This document shows positions 17,860 through 25,550 of a DNA stretch of 41,553 nucleotides, piece after piece. Below the pieces are notes generated by a model. The model was not told the DNA's origin and made no database searches. It worked only from the letters and a program-made list of their open reading frames with translations. How positions within the stretch are numbered: position 1 is the stretch's first letter; every line of letters starts with the position of its first letter. The stretch covers positions 1-41,553 of the forward strand of contig VGWG01000015.1 of NCBI GenBank assembly GCA_016873675.1, in the 5' to 3' direction. The stretch is from Lentisphaerota bacterium (GTDB lineage Bacteria; Verrucomicrobiota; Kiritimatiellia; RFP12; JAAYNR01). A program made the translations under genes and the position numbers.

Positions 17860-18552
17860 ATGCTGGAGGCGCTCAAGCAGGAAGTTCTGGAGGCCAACCT
17901 GGATCTGGTCAGGCACGGGCTGGTGATCCTGACGTGGGGGAACGTCAGCGCGATTGACCGGCGTTCGGGCCGGGTGGTGATCAAGCCCAGCGGCGTGGCC
18001 TACGACGCGATGAAGGTCGGCGACCTCGTCGTCACCGACCTCGACGGCCGGGTCGTGGAGGGCGCGTTGCGCCCCTCCTCCGACTTGCCGACGCACTTGG
18101 CGCTGTACCGCGCGTGGCCGGAAATCGGCGGCGTGGTGCACACCCATTCGTTTCATGCGACGATGTTCGCACAGGCGTGCCGCGAGATTCCGTGCCTGGG
18201 CACGACTCACGCCGACCACTTCCACGGGCCGGTTCCGGTGACGCGCGTGCTGACCGAGGCCGAGGTGACGGGCGACTACGAGGCTAACACCGGCGCGGTG
18301 ATCATCGAGCGTTTTTGTGAGCTGGCTCCCGCGCATGTGCCGGCCGTGCTGGCCGCCAACCACGGGCCTTTCGCCTGGGGCGCCAGCGCCCGCGAGGCGG
18401 TGCACAACGCCGTCGCGCTCGAAGCCGTGGCGCGTATGGCGCTCGGCACACTCCAGATCAACCCCGGTATCGGGCCGATTCCGACCTATGTGCTTGAGAA
18501 ACACTTTGGCCGGAAGCACGGACCCAACGCCTATTACGGGCAGGCCCGATAA
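17860..18552 (+). CDS. araD: L-ribulose-5-phosphate 4-epimerase (class II aldolase fold)
   Basis: Protein of 230 aa that converts L-ribulose 5-phosphate to D-xylulose 5-phosphate, feeding the pentose phosphate pathway. Residues show the class II aldolase/AraD pattern: [13 protein letters not shown] (phosphate-binding loop), [25 protein letters not shown], and Zn-binding HTHS at 94-97 with a further His in [10 protein letters not shown] near 170. The end YGQAR is characteristic of AraD. ATG 17860 follows GGAGG and gives the canonical N-terminus [16 protein letters not shown]. The gene lies directly behind araB, and their products act in consecutive steps. The downstream protease gene starts 1 nt after its stop. 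Confidence 0.93.
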   Translation: MLEALKQEVLEANLDLVRHGLVILTWGNVSAIDRRSGRVVIKPSGVAYDAMKVGDLVVTDLDGRVVEGALRPSSDLPTHLALYRAWPEIGGVVHTHSFHATMFAQACREIPCLGTTHADHFHGPVPVTRVLTEAEVTGDYEANTGAVIIERFCELAPAHVPAVLAANHGPFAWGASAREAVHNAVALEAVARMALGTLQINPGIGPIPTYVLEKHFGRKHGPNAYYGQAR

Positions 18553-18553
18553 C

Positions 18554-19963
18554 ATGAACACACGTCGTTGCCGGTCAGTCTGGCAGTCTCGCCACTGGCT
18601 CCGATGGGCCTGTCCGGCTCTGGCACTGCTTCTGTTTGTGACTGCCGGGTGCCGCACCACACCGCCGACAGAGTCGGCGGTGGCGGCGATCACCCGCGAG
18701 CTGGCGACCACGAACGATGCGGGCGTGGTGGTCAGCGGTCGCGATGTGGCTTATGAGGACATGGCCCTGCTGGTCGAGGCGATCCTGCTGGTCAAGCAGG
18801 GCTATGTCGAGGAGCGACCGTTCCGCGAGCTGCTCTATGGCGCGATCGACGGGATGCTGGTTTCGCTCGATCCGCACAGTGCGTTTTTGCAGCCCTCAAC
18901 CTATGAAGCGCTCCAAGAGGAGACCCATGGATCGTTCTGCGGGATCGGCATCACGATCGGCGTGCAGAACGGCATGCTCACCGTCATTGCGCCGATCGAG
19001 GATTCGCCGGCCTTTCGCCAGGGGCTACACTCGGGCGACCGCATCGCGGCGGTCGAGGGGACCACGACTCGTGGCATGACGGTGGATCAAGCCGTCAGGC
19101 GCCTGCGGGGGGCGCGCGGCACGGCTGTGACCCTCACGATCCACCGAGAGGGGGCCGAGCCGAGGGACGTGACGATTGTGCGCGACGAGATCCGGCTGAT
19201 CAGCGTCAAGGGCGCGCGTCTGCTCGAAGACGGCAACGGCTATGTCCGCATCATCCAGTTTGGAGAGAAGACCCCGGCCGAGTTTGACGGGGCGCTGCGG
19301 GGCCTGCGCGCGCAGAATCTCAAGGGTCTGGTCATTGACCTGCGGGGAAATCCGGGCGGCCTGCTCGAATCGGCGGTGGAGGTGGCGCAGCATTTTCTTC
19401 CCGAGCGCGCGCCGGTCGTGACCATCCGGGGGCGCGCGGGCACGTCACAGGAACGGGTGTTTCGCGCGGCGGGCCCGGACCACGATGCGGCGCTGCCGCT
19501 GGCGGTGCTGATCAACCGCGGCAGCGCCAGCGCATCGGAGATCGTCGCTGGCGCCCTGCAGGACCACGCGCGCGCCGTGATTGTGGGCGAGACCTCGTTC
19601 GGCAAGGCCTCGGTGCAGAACGTGATCCCGACCCAGACGCGGCCGTCGTGCGCGGTAAAGCTCACGACCGCCCATTATTTCACGCCGCTGGGCCGGCTGA
19701 TTCATGGGAAAGGGATTGTGCCGGGCGAGGCGATTCCCATGAAGCAGGAGCAGTGGCGCCAGGTGCAGCTCAAGCGGCTGTACGAGGAGATGCCCGACGC
19801 CTACCCGGTCGATCAACGCGAATCGGTGGCCGATGCTGTCGACACCCAGTTGGAACGGGCCCTCGCGCGGTTGCGTCCGGCGGCGCCCGGCAACGCGCAG
19901 GACGCCGAGGCATCGCAGGCGCCGCAGGGAACGAGCCCCGAAGCAATCCCGCCCTCTGAATAA
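18554..19963 (+). CDS. ctpA: S41-family C-terminal processing protease, lipoprotein (CtpA-like)
   Basis: Protein of 469 aa. An N-terminal signal with a lipobox (TAGC, Cys33) predicts a membrane-anchored lipoprotein in the periplasm. A helical N-terminal segment (45-125) with YVEERPFRELLYGAIDGML and SLDPHSAFL precedes a PDZ domain (about 128-210; GIGITIGVQNG, SGDRI). The S41 catalytic core follows: GLVIDLRGNPGGLL, the nucleophile serine within RGSASASEI (322-330) and the general-base lysine in GETSFGKAS (Lys351). The family trims C-termini of envelope proteins. The last 60 residues are low-complexity Ala/Pro-rich. The ATG 1 nt after the araD stop suggests co-transcription with the sugar genes, though no functional tie is apparent. 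Confidence 0.9.
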   Translation: MNTRRCRSVWQSRHWLRWACPALALLLFVTAGCRTTPPTESAVAAITRELATTNDAGVVVSGRDVAYEDMALLVEAILLVKQGYVEERPFRELLYGAIDGMLVSLDPHSAFLQPSTYEALQEETHGSFCGIGITIGVQNGMLTVIAPIEDSPAFRQGLHSGDRIAAVEGTTTRGMTVDQAVRRLRGARGTAVTLTIHREGAEPRDVTIVRDEIRLISVKGARLLEDGNGYVRIIQFGEKTPAEFDGALRGLRAQNLKGLVIDLRGNPGGLLESAVEVAQHFLPERAPVVTIRGRAGTSQERVFRAAGPDHDAALPLAVLINRGSASASEIVAGALQDHARAVIVGETSFGKASVQNVIPTQTRPSCAVKLTTAHYFTPLGRLIHGKGIVPGEAIPMKQEQWRQVQLKRLYEEMPDAYPVDQRESVADAVDTQLERALARLRPAAPGNAQDAEASQAPQGTSPEAIPPSE

Positions 19964-19982
19964 CCCTCTCAGCCCGAGCCCC

Positions 19983-21032
19983 ATGACCCTTCTTGGCATT
20001 GAGACTTCCTGTGACGAAACGGCGGCGGCGGTGGTGCGCGGCGGGCGGGAGGTGCTGTCGAGCGTGGTCTACAGCCAGATCCCGCTGCATCAGCCGTATG
20101 GCGGTGTCGTGCCTGAGATTGCCTCGCGCAGCCACGTCGAGAAGGTTGGGTCGGTCATCCGGGAGGCTGTCGAAGGCGCGGGCATTGGCTGGAATGGCAT
20201 TGATGGCATCGCCGTGACCTATGGACCGGGGCTGGCGAGTTCGCTGCTGGTGGGTCTCTCGGCCGCCAAGGGCTTGGCGGTGGCGCTTGGCAAGCCGCTG
20301 ATTGGCATCAATCACATCGAGGCGCACGTCCATTCGGTGTTTCTCTCGCCCGGCGCGCCGGACCCGGCGGAGGCCCTTCCGCTGCTGGCGCTCGTGGTCT
20401 CGGGCGGCCACTCCTGCCTGATTGATGTGCCGGCCATCGGCGCGTACACCGTGATCGGTCAGACCTTGGACGATGCGGCTGGCGAGGCCTTTGACAAGGC
20501 GGCCAAACTGCTGGGCCTCGGTTATCCCGGCGGCCCCGCGATCGATCGCGCCGCGCGCGGGGCTGCGCTGCGTCCGGGCCTCGACTTTCCGCGCGGGCGC
20601 GTGCAGCCGGACAATCCCGGGCTGTGCGGGATGCGGGCCGACTTGTGCGTGAGTTTTAGCGGACTCAAAACCGCGCTGCTGTACCTGATTCGGGAACAGC
20701 CGCCGCAGGGCGATGACGATGTGTGCGCGATTGCCGCCGCCTACCAGGAGGCGATCGTGGCGGCGCTGGCCGAACGCTGTGACCGGGCGCTGGCGGGCGG
20801 ACGCTATCGCTATCTGGCGGCCGGCGGCGGCGTCTCCCTCAACCGCTCCCTGCGCGAGCGCCTGCAGACTGTGGCGGCGCGCCGGGGGGTCAGCCTGCTG
20901 CTGGCCGAACCCCGATACTGCGGCGACAACGCCGCGATGATCGCCGGGCTGGCCGGCGCGGGTGGCGGCACCTGCGGCGACCAGACCCTCGCCCTCGACG
21001 CCGTGCCGAGTCTGGCAATAGAATACAATTGA
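19983..21032 (+). CDS. tsaD: tRNA N6-adenosine threonylcarbamoyltransferase TsaD
   Basis: Protein of 349 aa that, with TsaB and TsaE, transfers the threonylcarbamoyl group to A37 of ANN-decoding tRNAs (t6A). ASKHA/Kae1 features: LGIETSCDETAAAVV at the N-terminus, YGGVVPEIASRSHVEK, ITYGPGLA-like VTYGPGLASSLLVG, and metal ligands HIEAH (His111, His115). Later come VVSGGHSCL, GEAFDKAAKLLGLGYPGG, FSGLKTALL and AAGGGVSLNRSLR. Length is standard. ATG 19983 sits 19 nt after the ctpA stop. TsaE is encoded 5.6 kb away on the other strand; TsaB and TsaC are not in the window. It is the last gene of this plus-strand run. Confidence 0.96.
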   Translation: MTLLGIETSCDETAAAVVRGGREVLSSVVYSQIPLHQPYGGVVPEIASRSHVEKVGSVIREAVEGAGIGWNGIDGIAVTYGPGLASSLLVGLSAAKGLAVALGKPLIGINHIEAHVHSVFLSPGAPDPAEALPLLALVVSGGHSCLIDVPAIGAYTVIGQTLDDAAGEAFDKAAKLLGLGYPGGPAIDRAARGAALRPGLDFPRGRVQPDNPGLCGMRADLCVSFSGLKTALLYLIREQPPQGDDDVCAIAAAYQEAIVAALAERCDRALAGGRYRYLAAGGGVSLNRSLRERLQTVAARRGVSLLLAEPRYCGDNAAMIAGLAGAGGGTCGDQTLALDAVPSLAIEYN

Positions 21033-21038
21033 CTGTAT

Positions 21039-21173
21039 ATGCATGCGCAGGGTTACACACCAGCAACATGGCGCTATCGAGTAGGACCCTATCGTATTTT
21101 TTTTGCTCTGGATGAGTCCGAGCGCATGGTGTTCGTTCTATCGATCGATGATCGAAAGGATGCGTACAGATAA
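21039..21173 (+). pseudogene. C-terminal fragment of a RelE/ParE-family toxin
   Basis: A 44-codon frame reads ATWRYRVGPYRIFFALDES, then RMVFVLSIDDRKDAYR and TAA. WRYRVGPYRIFF and the ending DDRKDAYR are the last two beta strands and basic tail of RelE/ParE toxins (usually 85-95 aa). The first half, about 45 residues, is missing: the sequence upstream is the end of tsaD, whose stop is only 6 nt before. No RelB-like antitoxin is present. It is therefore a truncated remnant. The ATG at 21039 is incidental. It lies just before an intact VapBC-type pair, so this spot has probably received TA modules more than once. Confidence 0.8.
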
Positions 21174-21249
21174 TCCGGAAGGGAAACAAGGCATTCCAAC
21201 AGAATGAACCGAGGAGGATGACACCCGCCGAGCATTGCTGCTTCGCGGG

Positions 21250-21281
21250 TTGACATGCGATATGCCTTACAGTATAGTAAG
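21250..21281 (+). promoter_or_regulatory. vapBC promoter with overlapping operator
   Basis: TTGACA (21250-21255), a 17-nt spacer, then TATAGT (21273-21278): nearly ideal sigma-70 spacing and sequence. The -10 lies inside the inverted repeat CTTAC-N6-GTAAG (21266-21281), a likely autorepression site for the AbrB-type antitoxin. It places the start downstream of the first in-frame codons, supporting ATG 21313 as the antitoxin start. Confidence 0.65.
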
Positions 21282-21312
21282 AAAAAACAGAGCAGTAAGG
21301 AAATCAACCGAC

Positions 21313-21561
21313 ATGGTCACAGCCTCATTGACAAGCAAAGGTCAGATTACTATTCCTAAGACCGTCCGAGATACTCTGCGCCTTCACACCGGCGATCGGA
21401 TTGTGTTCATCGTGCAGGGTGAAGTCGAAGCCATTATGCGGCCGGCCACGCGCACGGTGGATCAGGTCTTTGGTCGCCTGCACAAATCCGGTCAGGCGCG
21501 AAGGACCGTGGCCGAAATGAATCAGGCCATTGCCCGGCGAATGCAGGCGAGACAATCATGA
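21313..21561 (+). CDS. vapB: AbrB/MazE-type antitoxin (VapB-like)
   Basis: Protein of 82 aa. Residues 1-45 are a SpoVT-AbrB swapped-hairpin DNA-binding domain: VTASLTSKGQITIPKTVRDT followed by LHTGDRIVFIVQGE. The C-terminal 35 residues (VFGRLHKSGQARRTVAEMNQ and a basic end) would wrap the PIN toxin. It neutralises the toxin and represses the promoter upstream. ATG 21313 is chosen over longer in-frame starts because the promoter ends at 21278 and an AAGGA lies 12 nt before it. The stop overlaps the toxin start as ATGA, implying translational coupling. It is intact. Confidence 0.88.
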   Translation: MVTASLTSKGQITIPKTVRDTLRLHTGDRIVFIVQGEVEAIMRPATRTVDQVFGRLHKSGQARRTVAEMNQAIARRMQARQS

Positions 21562-21968
21562 TTGCGCTCGACACGAATATCCTCGTCCGCTTTCTGGTGC
21601 GCGACGACGAAACGCAGGCACATCTCGTCTATGCCCGCTTCAAGCGGGCCGAGTCCGCACGCGAAACGTTGTTCGTGCCTCTGGTGGTGCTGCTCGAAAC
21701 GTTCTGGGTTCTGGAAAGCGCTTATGATAAGACCCGAACAGAAATTCTCGACGCGCTGGAAGACCTGAAGAACATGCCGATATTGAAATTCGAGAAGGAT
21801 CAAGTGCTCCACCGGCTCCTATTCGAAGGCCGCAAAAACCAGTTGGATGTTTCTGATCTTCTCATTGCCCTGAGCGCACAATCTTGCGGCTGCACGGAAG
21901 GACTCACTTTCGACAAAAAGGCCACCTCATTTCCGTTTTTCCGTTTGCTGACACACACCGGGACGTAG
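21558..21968 (+). CDS. vapC: PIN-domain ribonuclease toxin (VapC-like)
   Basis: Protein of 136 aa with a PIN fold: MIALDTNILVRFLVRDDE carries the first catalytic Asp (Asp5), LLETFWVLE the conserved Glu, and LDVSDLLIAL followed by GLTFDKKA the remaining acidic residues. VapC toxins are Mg-dependent RNases cutting tRNA or rRNA. The length is that of the family. It is coupled by an ATGA overlap to its antitoxin. Immediately after its stop begins the 21-bp-arm palindrome at 21979, which may serve as its terminator. All the acidic positions I can place are present, so it is presumably active. Confidence 0.88.
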   Translation: MIALDTNILVRFLVRDDETQAHLVYARFKRAESARETLFVPLVVLLETFWVLESAYDKTRTEILDALEDLKNMPILKFEKDQVLHRLLFEGRKNQLDVSDLLIALSAQSCGCTEGLTFDKKATSFPFFRLLTHTGT

Positions 21969-21978
21969 TATTCCGCGC

Positions 21979-22023
21979 CCCGCCAGCCAGTAGCCAGTGT
22001 TGCACTGGCTACTGGCTGGCGGG
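21979..22023. repeat. Perfect 21-bp-arm palindrome; copy A of a dispersed repeat
   Basis: The arms 21979-21999 and 22003-22023 are exact reverse complements separated by TTG. Bases 21993-22021 recur identically as a 29-nt block at 29459-29487, where the outer part of the left arm is missing. It lies between vapC and the convergent phosphohexomutase gene, so it could act as a transcription stop, but it has no T-run. An internal CAGTAGCCAGTG stem suggests a REP-like mobile palindrome. Confidence 0.85.
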
Positions 22024-22085
22024 TTCCGAAACATTTTATCCCACATGCGGCAAGAATACGCTTCGCTTCTGACCCCATTGCCGGA

Positions 22086-23414
22086 TCAGCCGCGGATGCG
22101 GGCGAGAAGCTCGTCGCGTTTGCCGATCATCAGGTCGCGGGTCTTGGCTTCGACGTTGAGGCGGACGAGCGGCTCGGTGTTGGAGCAGCGGACGTTGAAC
22201 CACCAGTCCGCGTACTCCACGGAGATGCCGTCCAGCTCGAAGCCGTTCCCGTCGGCATAGGCCGCCTTAATACCGGCGAGGATCGCGCGTGGGTCGCCGG
22301 TGACATGGGTATTGATCTCGCCGCTCGCGCTATAGACGCGCAGGGGAGCGATGAGCGCCGAGAGCGGCTTGCCGGCTCGGCTGACAATGTTGGCGATCGA
22401 GAGGACCGCAAGCGCCGACGACTCGGTGGTGTAGTTGTCTTTGAAATAGTAGTGGCCCGACAGCTCGCCCGCGAACAGGGCGTCGTGTTCGCGCATCTGT
22501 TGCTTGATGAAGGCATGGCCGACACGCGACATCATCGGCGTGCCTCCCGCCGCGTGGATCGTCTCCTTGACGATCCACGACGAGCGCAAATCGTAGAAGA
22601 TCACGCCTTTCCGCGTGGAGAGAATATCCTGGGCGATGAGCGCGGTCACGAGATCCATGGGGATGACCGCGCCGGTTTCGTCCACAAAGCCGACACGGTC
22701 GGCGTCGCCGTCGAACGCCGCGCCGAAGGCATAGTTGCCGCTGCGGACGCGTTCCTGCAGAGCTTCGAGCGTCTCGACGTTCAGCGGGTTCGCCTCGTGA
22801 TTAGGGAATGTGCCATCGGGCGTGTCAAACAGGGGGTCGATGCACAGCAGCCCCGTCAGCGTCTTGGCCTCCCAGATGCCCATGCCGTTGGCCATGTCGG
22901 CGGCGATGCGAAGCGGCCCACCGGCATGATTAAAACCGGCGACATGGGCCGTGTACGCAGGGAGAATGTCATGGGTCGTGATGGTTCCGGTTCGCGCCGC
23001 CCGGGGCGCAAAAGACCCCGACTGAACGATCCGTTCGATATCGGCGATTCCAGAGGCTCCGGAAATCGGCACCACGCCTTTGCGGCAGAGTTTGAAGCCG
23101 TTCCACTCGCCCGGGTTGTGTGAGGCGGTGATCATCACCGAGGCGTCGGCGCCGAGTCGGCCGTTGGCATGATAGGACATCGGCGTGGAGCACCAACCGA
23201 TGTCGATCACGTCTGCGCCCTGTTCGTTGATCCCCTTCGCCAGCGCGGCGAACAGGGGTTCTGAGTGCGGGCGGATGTCGCGTCCGATCACAACCTTCCG
23301 GCAGCAGTCGCCCAGATAGGTAACAAACGCGCGGCCGATGCGGTACGCAGTTTCCGCCGTCAGGTCGGTTCCGTAAATGCCCCGGATGTCATAGGCTTTG
23401 AAGATGCCAGCCAT
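22086..23414 (-). CDS. Phosphomannomutase/phosphoglucomutase (alpha-D-phosphohexomutase)
   Basis: Protein of 442 aa that interconverts hexose 1- and 6-phosphates, supplying mannose or glucose 1-phosphate for nucleotide sugars. Four-domain phosphohexomutase landmarks are present: FKAYDIRGIYGTDL at the N-terminus, the phosphoserine loop TASHNPGEWNGFK (Ser98), the Mg-binding loop FDGDADRVGF (235-239), sugar-binding GELSGHYYFKD and the phosphate-binding VRCSNTEPLVRLNVEA near the C-terminus. SNTEP matches the ManB/AlgC type. The start is ATG 23414 (MAGIFKAYDIRG); the longer frame upstream is tRNA sequence. The tRNA-Arg gene lies 37 nt upstream on the same strand and might share its promoter. Confidence 0.92.
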   Translation of the reverse strand: MAGIFKAYDIRGIYGTDLTAETAYRIGRAFVTYLGDCCRKVVIGRDIRPHSEPLFAALAKGINEQGADVIDIGWCSTPMSYHANGRLGADASVMITASHNPGEWNGFKLCRKGVVPISGASGIADIERIVQSGSFAPRAARTGTITTHDILPAYTAHVAGFNHAGGPLRIAADMANGMGIWEAKTLTGLLCIDPLFDTPDGTFPNHEANPLNVETLEALQERVRSGNYAFGAAFDGDADRVGFVDETGAVIPMDLVTALIAQDILSTRKGVIFYDLRSSWIVKETIHAAGGTPMMSRVGHAFIKQQMREHDALFAGELSGHYYFKDNYTTESSALAVLSIANIVSRAGKPLSALIAPLRVYSASGEINTHVTGDPRAILAGIKAAYADGNGFELDGISVEYADWWFNVRCSNTEPLVRLNVEAKTRDLMIGKRDELLARIRG

Positions 23415-23451
23415 AGGTGTATGTGGGTGTGTGGCGTGATCGATAACAGAC

Positions 23452-23528
23452 TGGTGCGCCTGGCGGGGATCGAACCCACAACCTTCAGCTCCGGAGGCTG
23501 ACGCTCTGTCCAATTGAGCTACAGGCGC
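23452..23528 (-). tRNA. tRNA-Arg (anticodon CCG)
   Basis: On the minus strand the acceptor stem is GCGCCTG/CAGGCGC. The D arm has GCTC-AATTGGACA-GAGC, and the anticodon stem TCAGC/GCTGA encloses loop CTCCGGA, giving anticodon CCG for codon CGG. A 5-nt variable region and a T arm GTGGG-TTCGATC-CCCGC follow. The discriminator A and the CCA end are encoded (ACCA at 23455-23452). Total 77 nt; all stems pair cleanly. Confidence 0.96.
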
Positions 23529-23541
23529 GAGAAGAGGACAC

Positions 23542-23570
23542 ATGATAGAGGTTCGGGCTGCAGAGAGCAA
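23542..23570 (-). promoter_or_regulatory. Promoter of tRNA-Arg
   Basis: On the minus strand TTGCTC (23570-23565) and TATCAT (23547-23542) are separated by exactly 17 nt, placing the start a few bases upstream of the tRNA 5' end. Confidence 0.6.
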
Positions 23571-23657
23571 GCGCCGTTTTACCTTCATCCTTCCCATTGA
23601 CGGCGCGGGTGGGCTGGTGTACGGTATCCGAAGTTCACACAGGGAGCCAAGCGATTC

Positions 23658-24227
23658 ATGACAGCAGACAACACAGCGGGCGGTTGGAACGGCAGCGGGG
23701 GACGCGCGCCGCGGATTCTGCTTTTCACCGGCGATGGCAAGGGCAAGACGACCGCCGCGTTAGGAATCGCGCTGCGCGCATCCGGGCACGGCCTGCAGAC
23801 GCTGATCGTGCAGTTCATCAAGGCGCATGCCGCGACGGGCGAGTTGGCGGCGCTGCGGATGTTGGCGGGGGTGGAGGTTCGTCAGGCAGGACTCGGTTTT
23901 GTTCCCCGGTCCGACGACGCGCCGCAGTTTGCCGCGCACCGCCATGCGGCGGCCGAAGGGCTGCGCGCGGCGGCTGCGGAGCTGGCGTCGGGGCGCTACC
24001 GGGTGGTCATTCTGGACGAGGTGTGCACCGCCGTGGCCCGCGGCCTGCTGGATGAGGATTCCGTCGTCGCCGCGCTCAGCCAGGCGCCCGCAGATGGCGT
24101 CATCGTGCTGACCGGCCGCGGCGCGACACCGGGTCTGATCGCGCGGGCCGACACGGTGACGGAGATGCGCTGCATCAAGCACGGTTTCGACGCGGGTCTT
24201 CCGGCGCAGCCCGGTGTGGAGTGCTAG
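23658..24227 (+). CDS. cobO: Cob(I)yrinic acid a,c-diamide adenosyltransferase (CobO/BtuR)
   Basis: Protein of 189 aa that transfers the 5'-deoxyadenosyl group of ATP to cobalt, making adenosyl-corrinoid. A P-loop FTGDGKGKTTAALG (Walker A at about 25-32) is followed by LIVQFIKAHAATGEL, a Trp-less version of the usual QFxKG segment. VVILDEVCTAVARGLL and VIVLTGRGATPGLIARAD, then VTEMRCIKHGFDAG, match the CobA/CobO/BtuR family. ATG 23658 is the first with a plausible N-terminus, preceded by GGAGCC at a distance. A weak promoter TTGACG-N16-TACGGT lies at 23598-23625. No other cobalamin genes are nearby. Its stop is directly adjacent to the stop of the convergent rsmB gene with no spacer. Confidence 0.9.
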   Translation: MTADNTAGGWNGSGGRAPRILLFTGDGKGKTTAALGIALRASGHGLQTLIVQFIKAHAATGELAALRMLAGVEVRQAGLGFVPRSDDAPQFAAHRHAAAEGLRAAAAELASGRYRVVILDEVCTAVARGLLDEDSVVAALSQAPADGVIVLTGRGATPGLIARADTVTEMRCIKHGFDAGLPAQPGVEC

Positions 24228-25550
24228 TCATCCCGGCATTTGCAGGGCGGCGGCGAAGGCGCCGTCGGTGCCGTGGCGGACGGGATGGCGCGCGACGGTG
24301 GCGAGCAGGCGCAGGCCGGATGAGGCGAGGCAGAGCCGCTCGATCTGCCGCGCGTTCTCCTCGGGTTCGAGGCTGCAGGTGGAGTAGACGAGGATGCCGC
24401 CGGGCGCCAAGAGCGCCAGGGCGTTGGTGAGGATCGCGCGCTGGTGGTGCACCAGCGTCTGCAGGCGATGGGCGTTGAAGCGCCAGCGGGCGTCGGGCCG
24501 GCGGCGGAGGACGCCGGTGTTGGAGCAGGGGACGTCGAGGAGGATGCGGTCAAAGCGACCGCCGGCCTCGGCGGGGGTGAGGCGTGAGGCGTCGCCGGGT
24601 ACGGCACGGACCCAGCCCATCCCGGCGCGCGCCAGATTCTCGTGGAGAAAAACGAGCCGATCCTTGTGCGCATCCAGCGCGATCAGCTCGCCCGGAGGCG
24701 TGGCGCCGCGGGCGCCGGCGAGCAGGCGCGAGGCGATCTGCAGGGTCTTGCCGCCGGGCGCGGCGCAGGCGTCGAGAATGCGCTGCCCGGGACGGACGTC
24801 CAGAAGGTCAACCGCGGCGCGGGTCGCCGGATCCTGGACGACAAACCACCCCTCGGCGAATCCGGGGAGGGTCTCCAGCCGCGGCGCGCCGTGGGGGAGC
24901 GTCACGGCGGTGTCGGGCGCGGCGGGGTGGGGGACCGCCGCGAGGGTTTCGCATCCGGGACAGGCCGCCAGACGCGCGATCCAGTCGGCCGCGCCGATGC
25001 CGCAGTGCGGGAGCAGGGCGATGATGGTCTCGGCGGGGCGGTTGTTCCATTCGCAGAGCGCGGCGGTCTCGGCCTCGCCATACTGCTCCACCCAGCGGGC
25101 GACGAGGGCATCGGGGTGCGAGAGGCGGACGGCCAGCGGCTGGCGGGCGAGCTCGGCGGTGAGTGCCTCGCGGTTGCGCAGAAGATTGCGGAGGACGGCA
25201 TTGACGAAGCCTGCCGAGCGCTTGGATGCCTGCTTCGCCGCCTGGACGGTCGCGTCAACGGCGGCGTAATCGGGGACGCCGGGCATGTAGAACAGTTGAT
25301 AGGCGCCGGAGAGGATGGCAGCGAGCGTCTCGCCAGTGGGCATCTTCTCGACGTGCCGCGCGAGGAGCCAGTCGAGGGCCCGGCGCTGACGCACCGTGCC
25401 GTAGACGAGGTCCATCACAAAGCCGCGATCAGGGCAATCGGGGATGATGCGATCAGGAAAGTCCTGGGAACTCAGCCAGCGCGACAAGACGCGGATGGCG
25501 GTACGGCGGGACGTGGCGGCGGGGGTGACGGTCTCGGTGGTGTGTGTCAT
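24228..25550 (-). CDS. rsmB: 16S rRNA (cytosine-967-C5)-methyltransferase RsmB-like
   Basis: Protein of 440 aa that methylates C5 of a cytosine in 16S rRNA. The N-terminal NusB-like RNA-binding domain (about 1-140) has ILSGAYQLFYMPGVPDYAAV, a typical RsmB phrase, and SAGFVNAVLRNLLR. The C-terminal SAM-dependent fold has DACAAPGGKTLQIA, LDAHKDRL, and both catalytic cysteines: the nucleophile region YSTCSLEPEEN and DVPCSNTGVLRRRPD. The family is Sun/Fmu. The start is ATG 25550, sharing ATGA with the end of rlmN; the long upstream frame belongs to rlmN. Together with tsaE and rlmN it makes a minus-strand RNA-modification operon. It ends tail-to-tail with cobO. Confidence 0.92.
   Translation of the reverse strand: MTHTTETVTPAATSRRTAIRVLSRWLSSQDFPDRIIPDCPDRGFVMDLVYGTVRQRRALDWLLARHVEKMPTGETLAAILSGAYQLFYMPGVPDYAAVDATVQAAKQASKRSAGFVNAVLRNLLRNREALTAELARQPLAVRLSHPDALVARWVEQYGEAETAALCEWNNRPAETIIALLPHCGIGAADWIARLAACPGCETLAAVPHPAAPDTAVTLPHGAPRLETLPGFAEGWFVVQDPATRAAVDLLDVRPGQRILDACAAPGGKTLQIASRLLAGARGATPPGELIALDAHKDRLVFLHENLARAGMGWVRAVPGDASRLTPAEAGGRFDRILLDVPCSNTGVLRRRPDARWRFNAHRLQTLVHHQRAILTNALALLAPGGILVYSTCSLEPEENARQIERLCLASSGLRLLATVARHPVRHGTDGAFAAALQMPG

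Noticed and set aside
21221-21250. 11-codon frame after GAGGAGG and a small ACCCGC/GCGGGT stem
   Set aside because: The Shine-Dalgarno touches the ATG, the peptide is too short to judge and it overlaps the vapB promoter.
23529-23657. Cobalamin riboswitch before cobO
   Set aside because: The 129-nt region holds the tRNA promoter and no recognisable B12-box or long structured leader.
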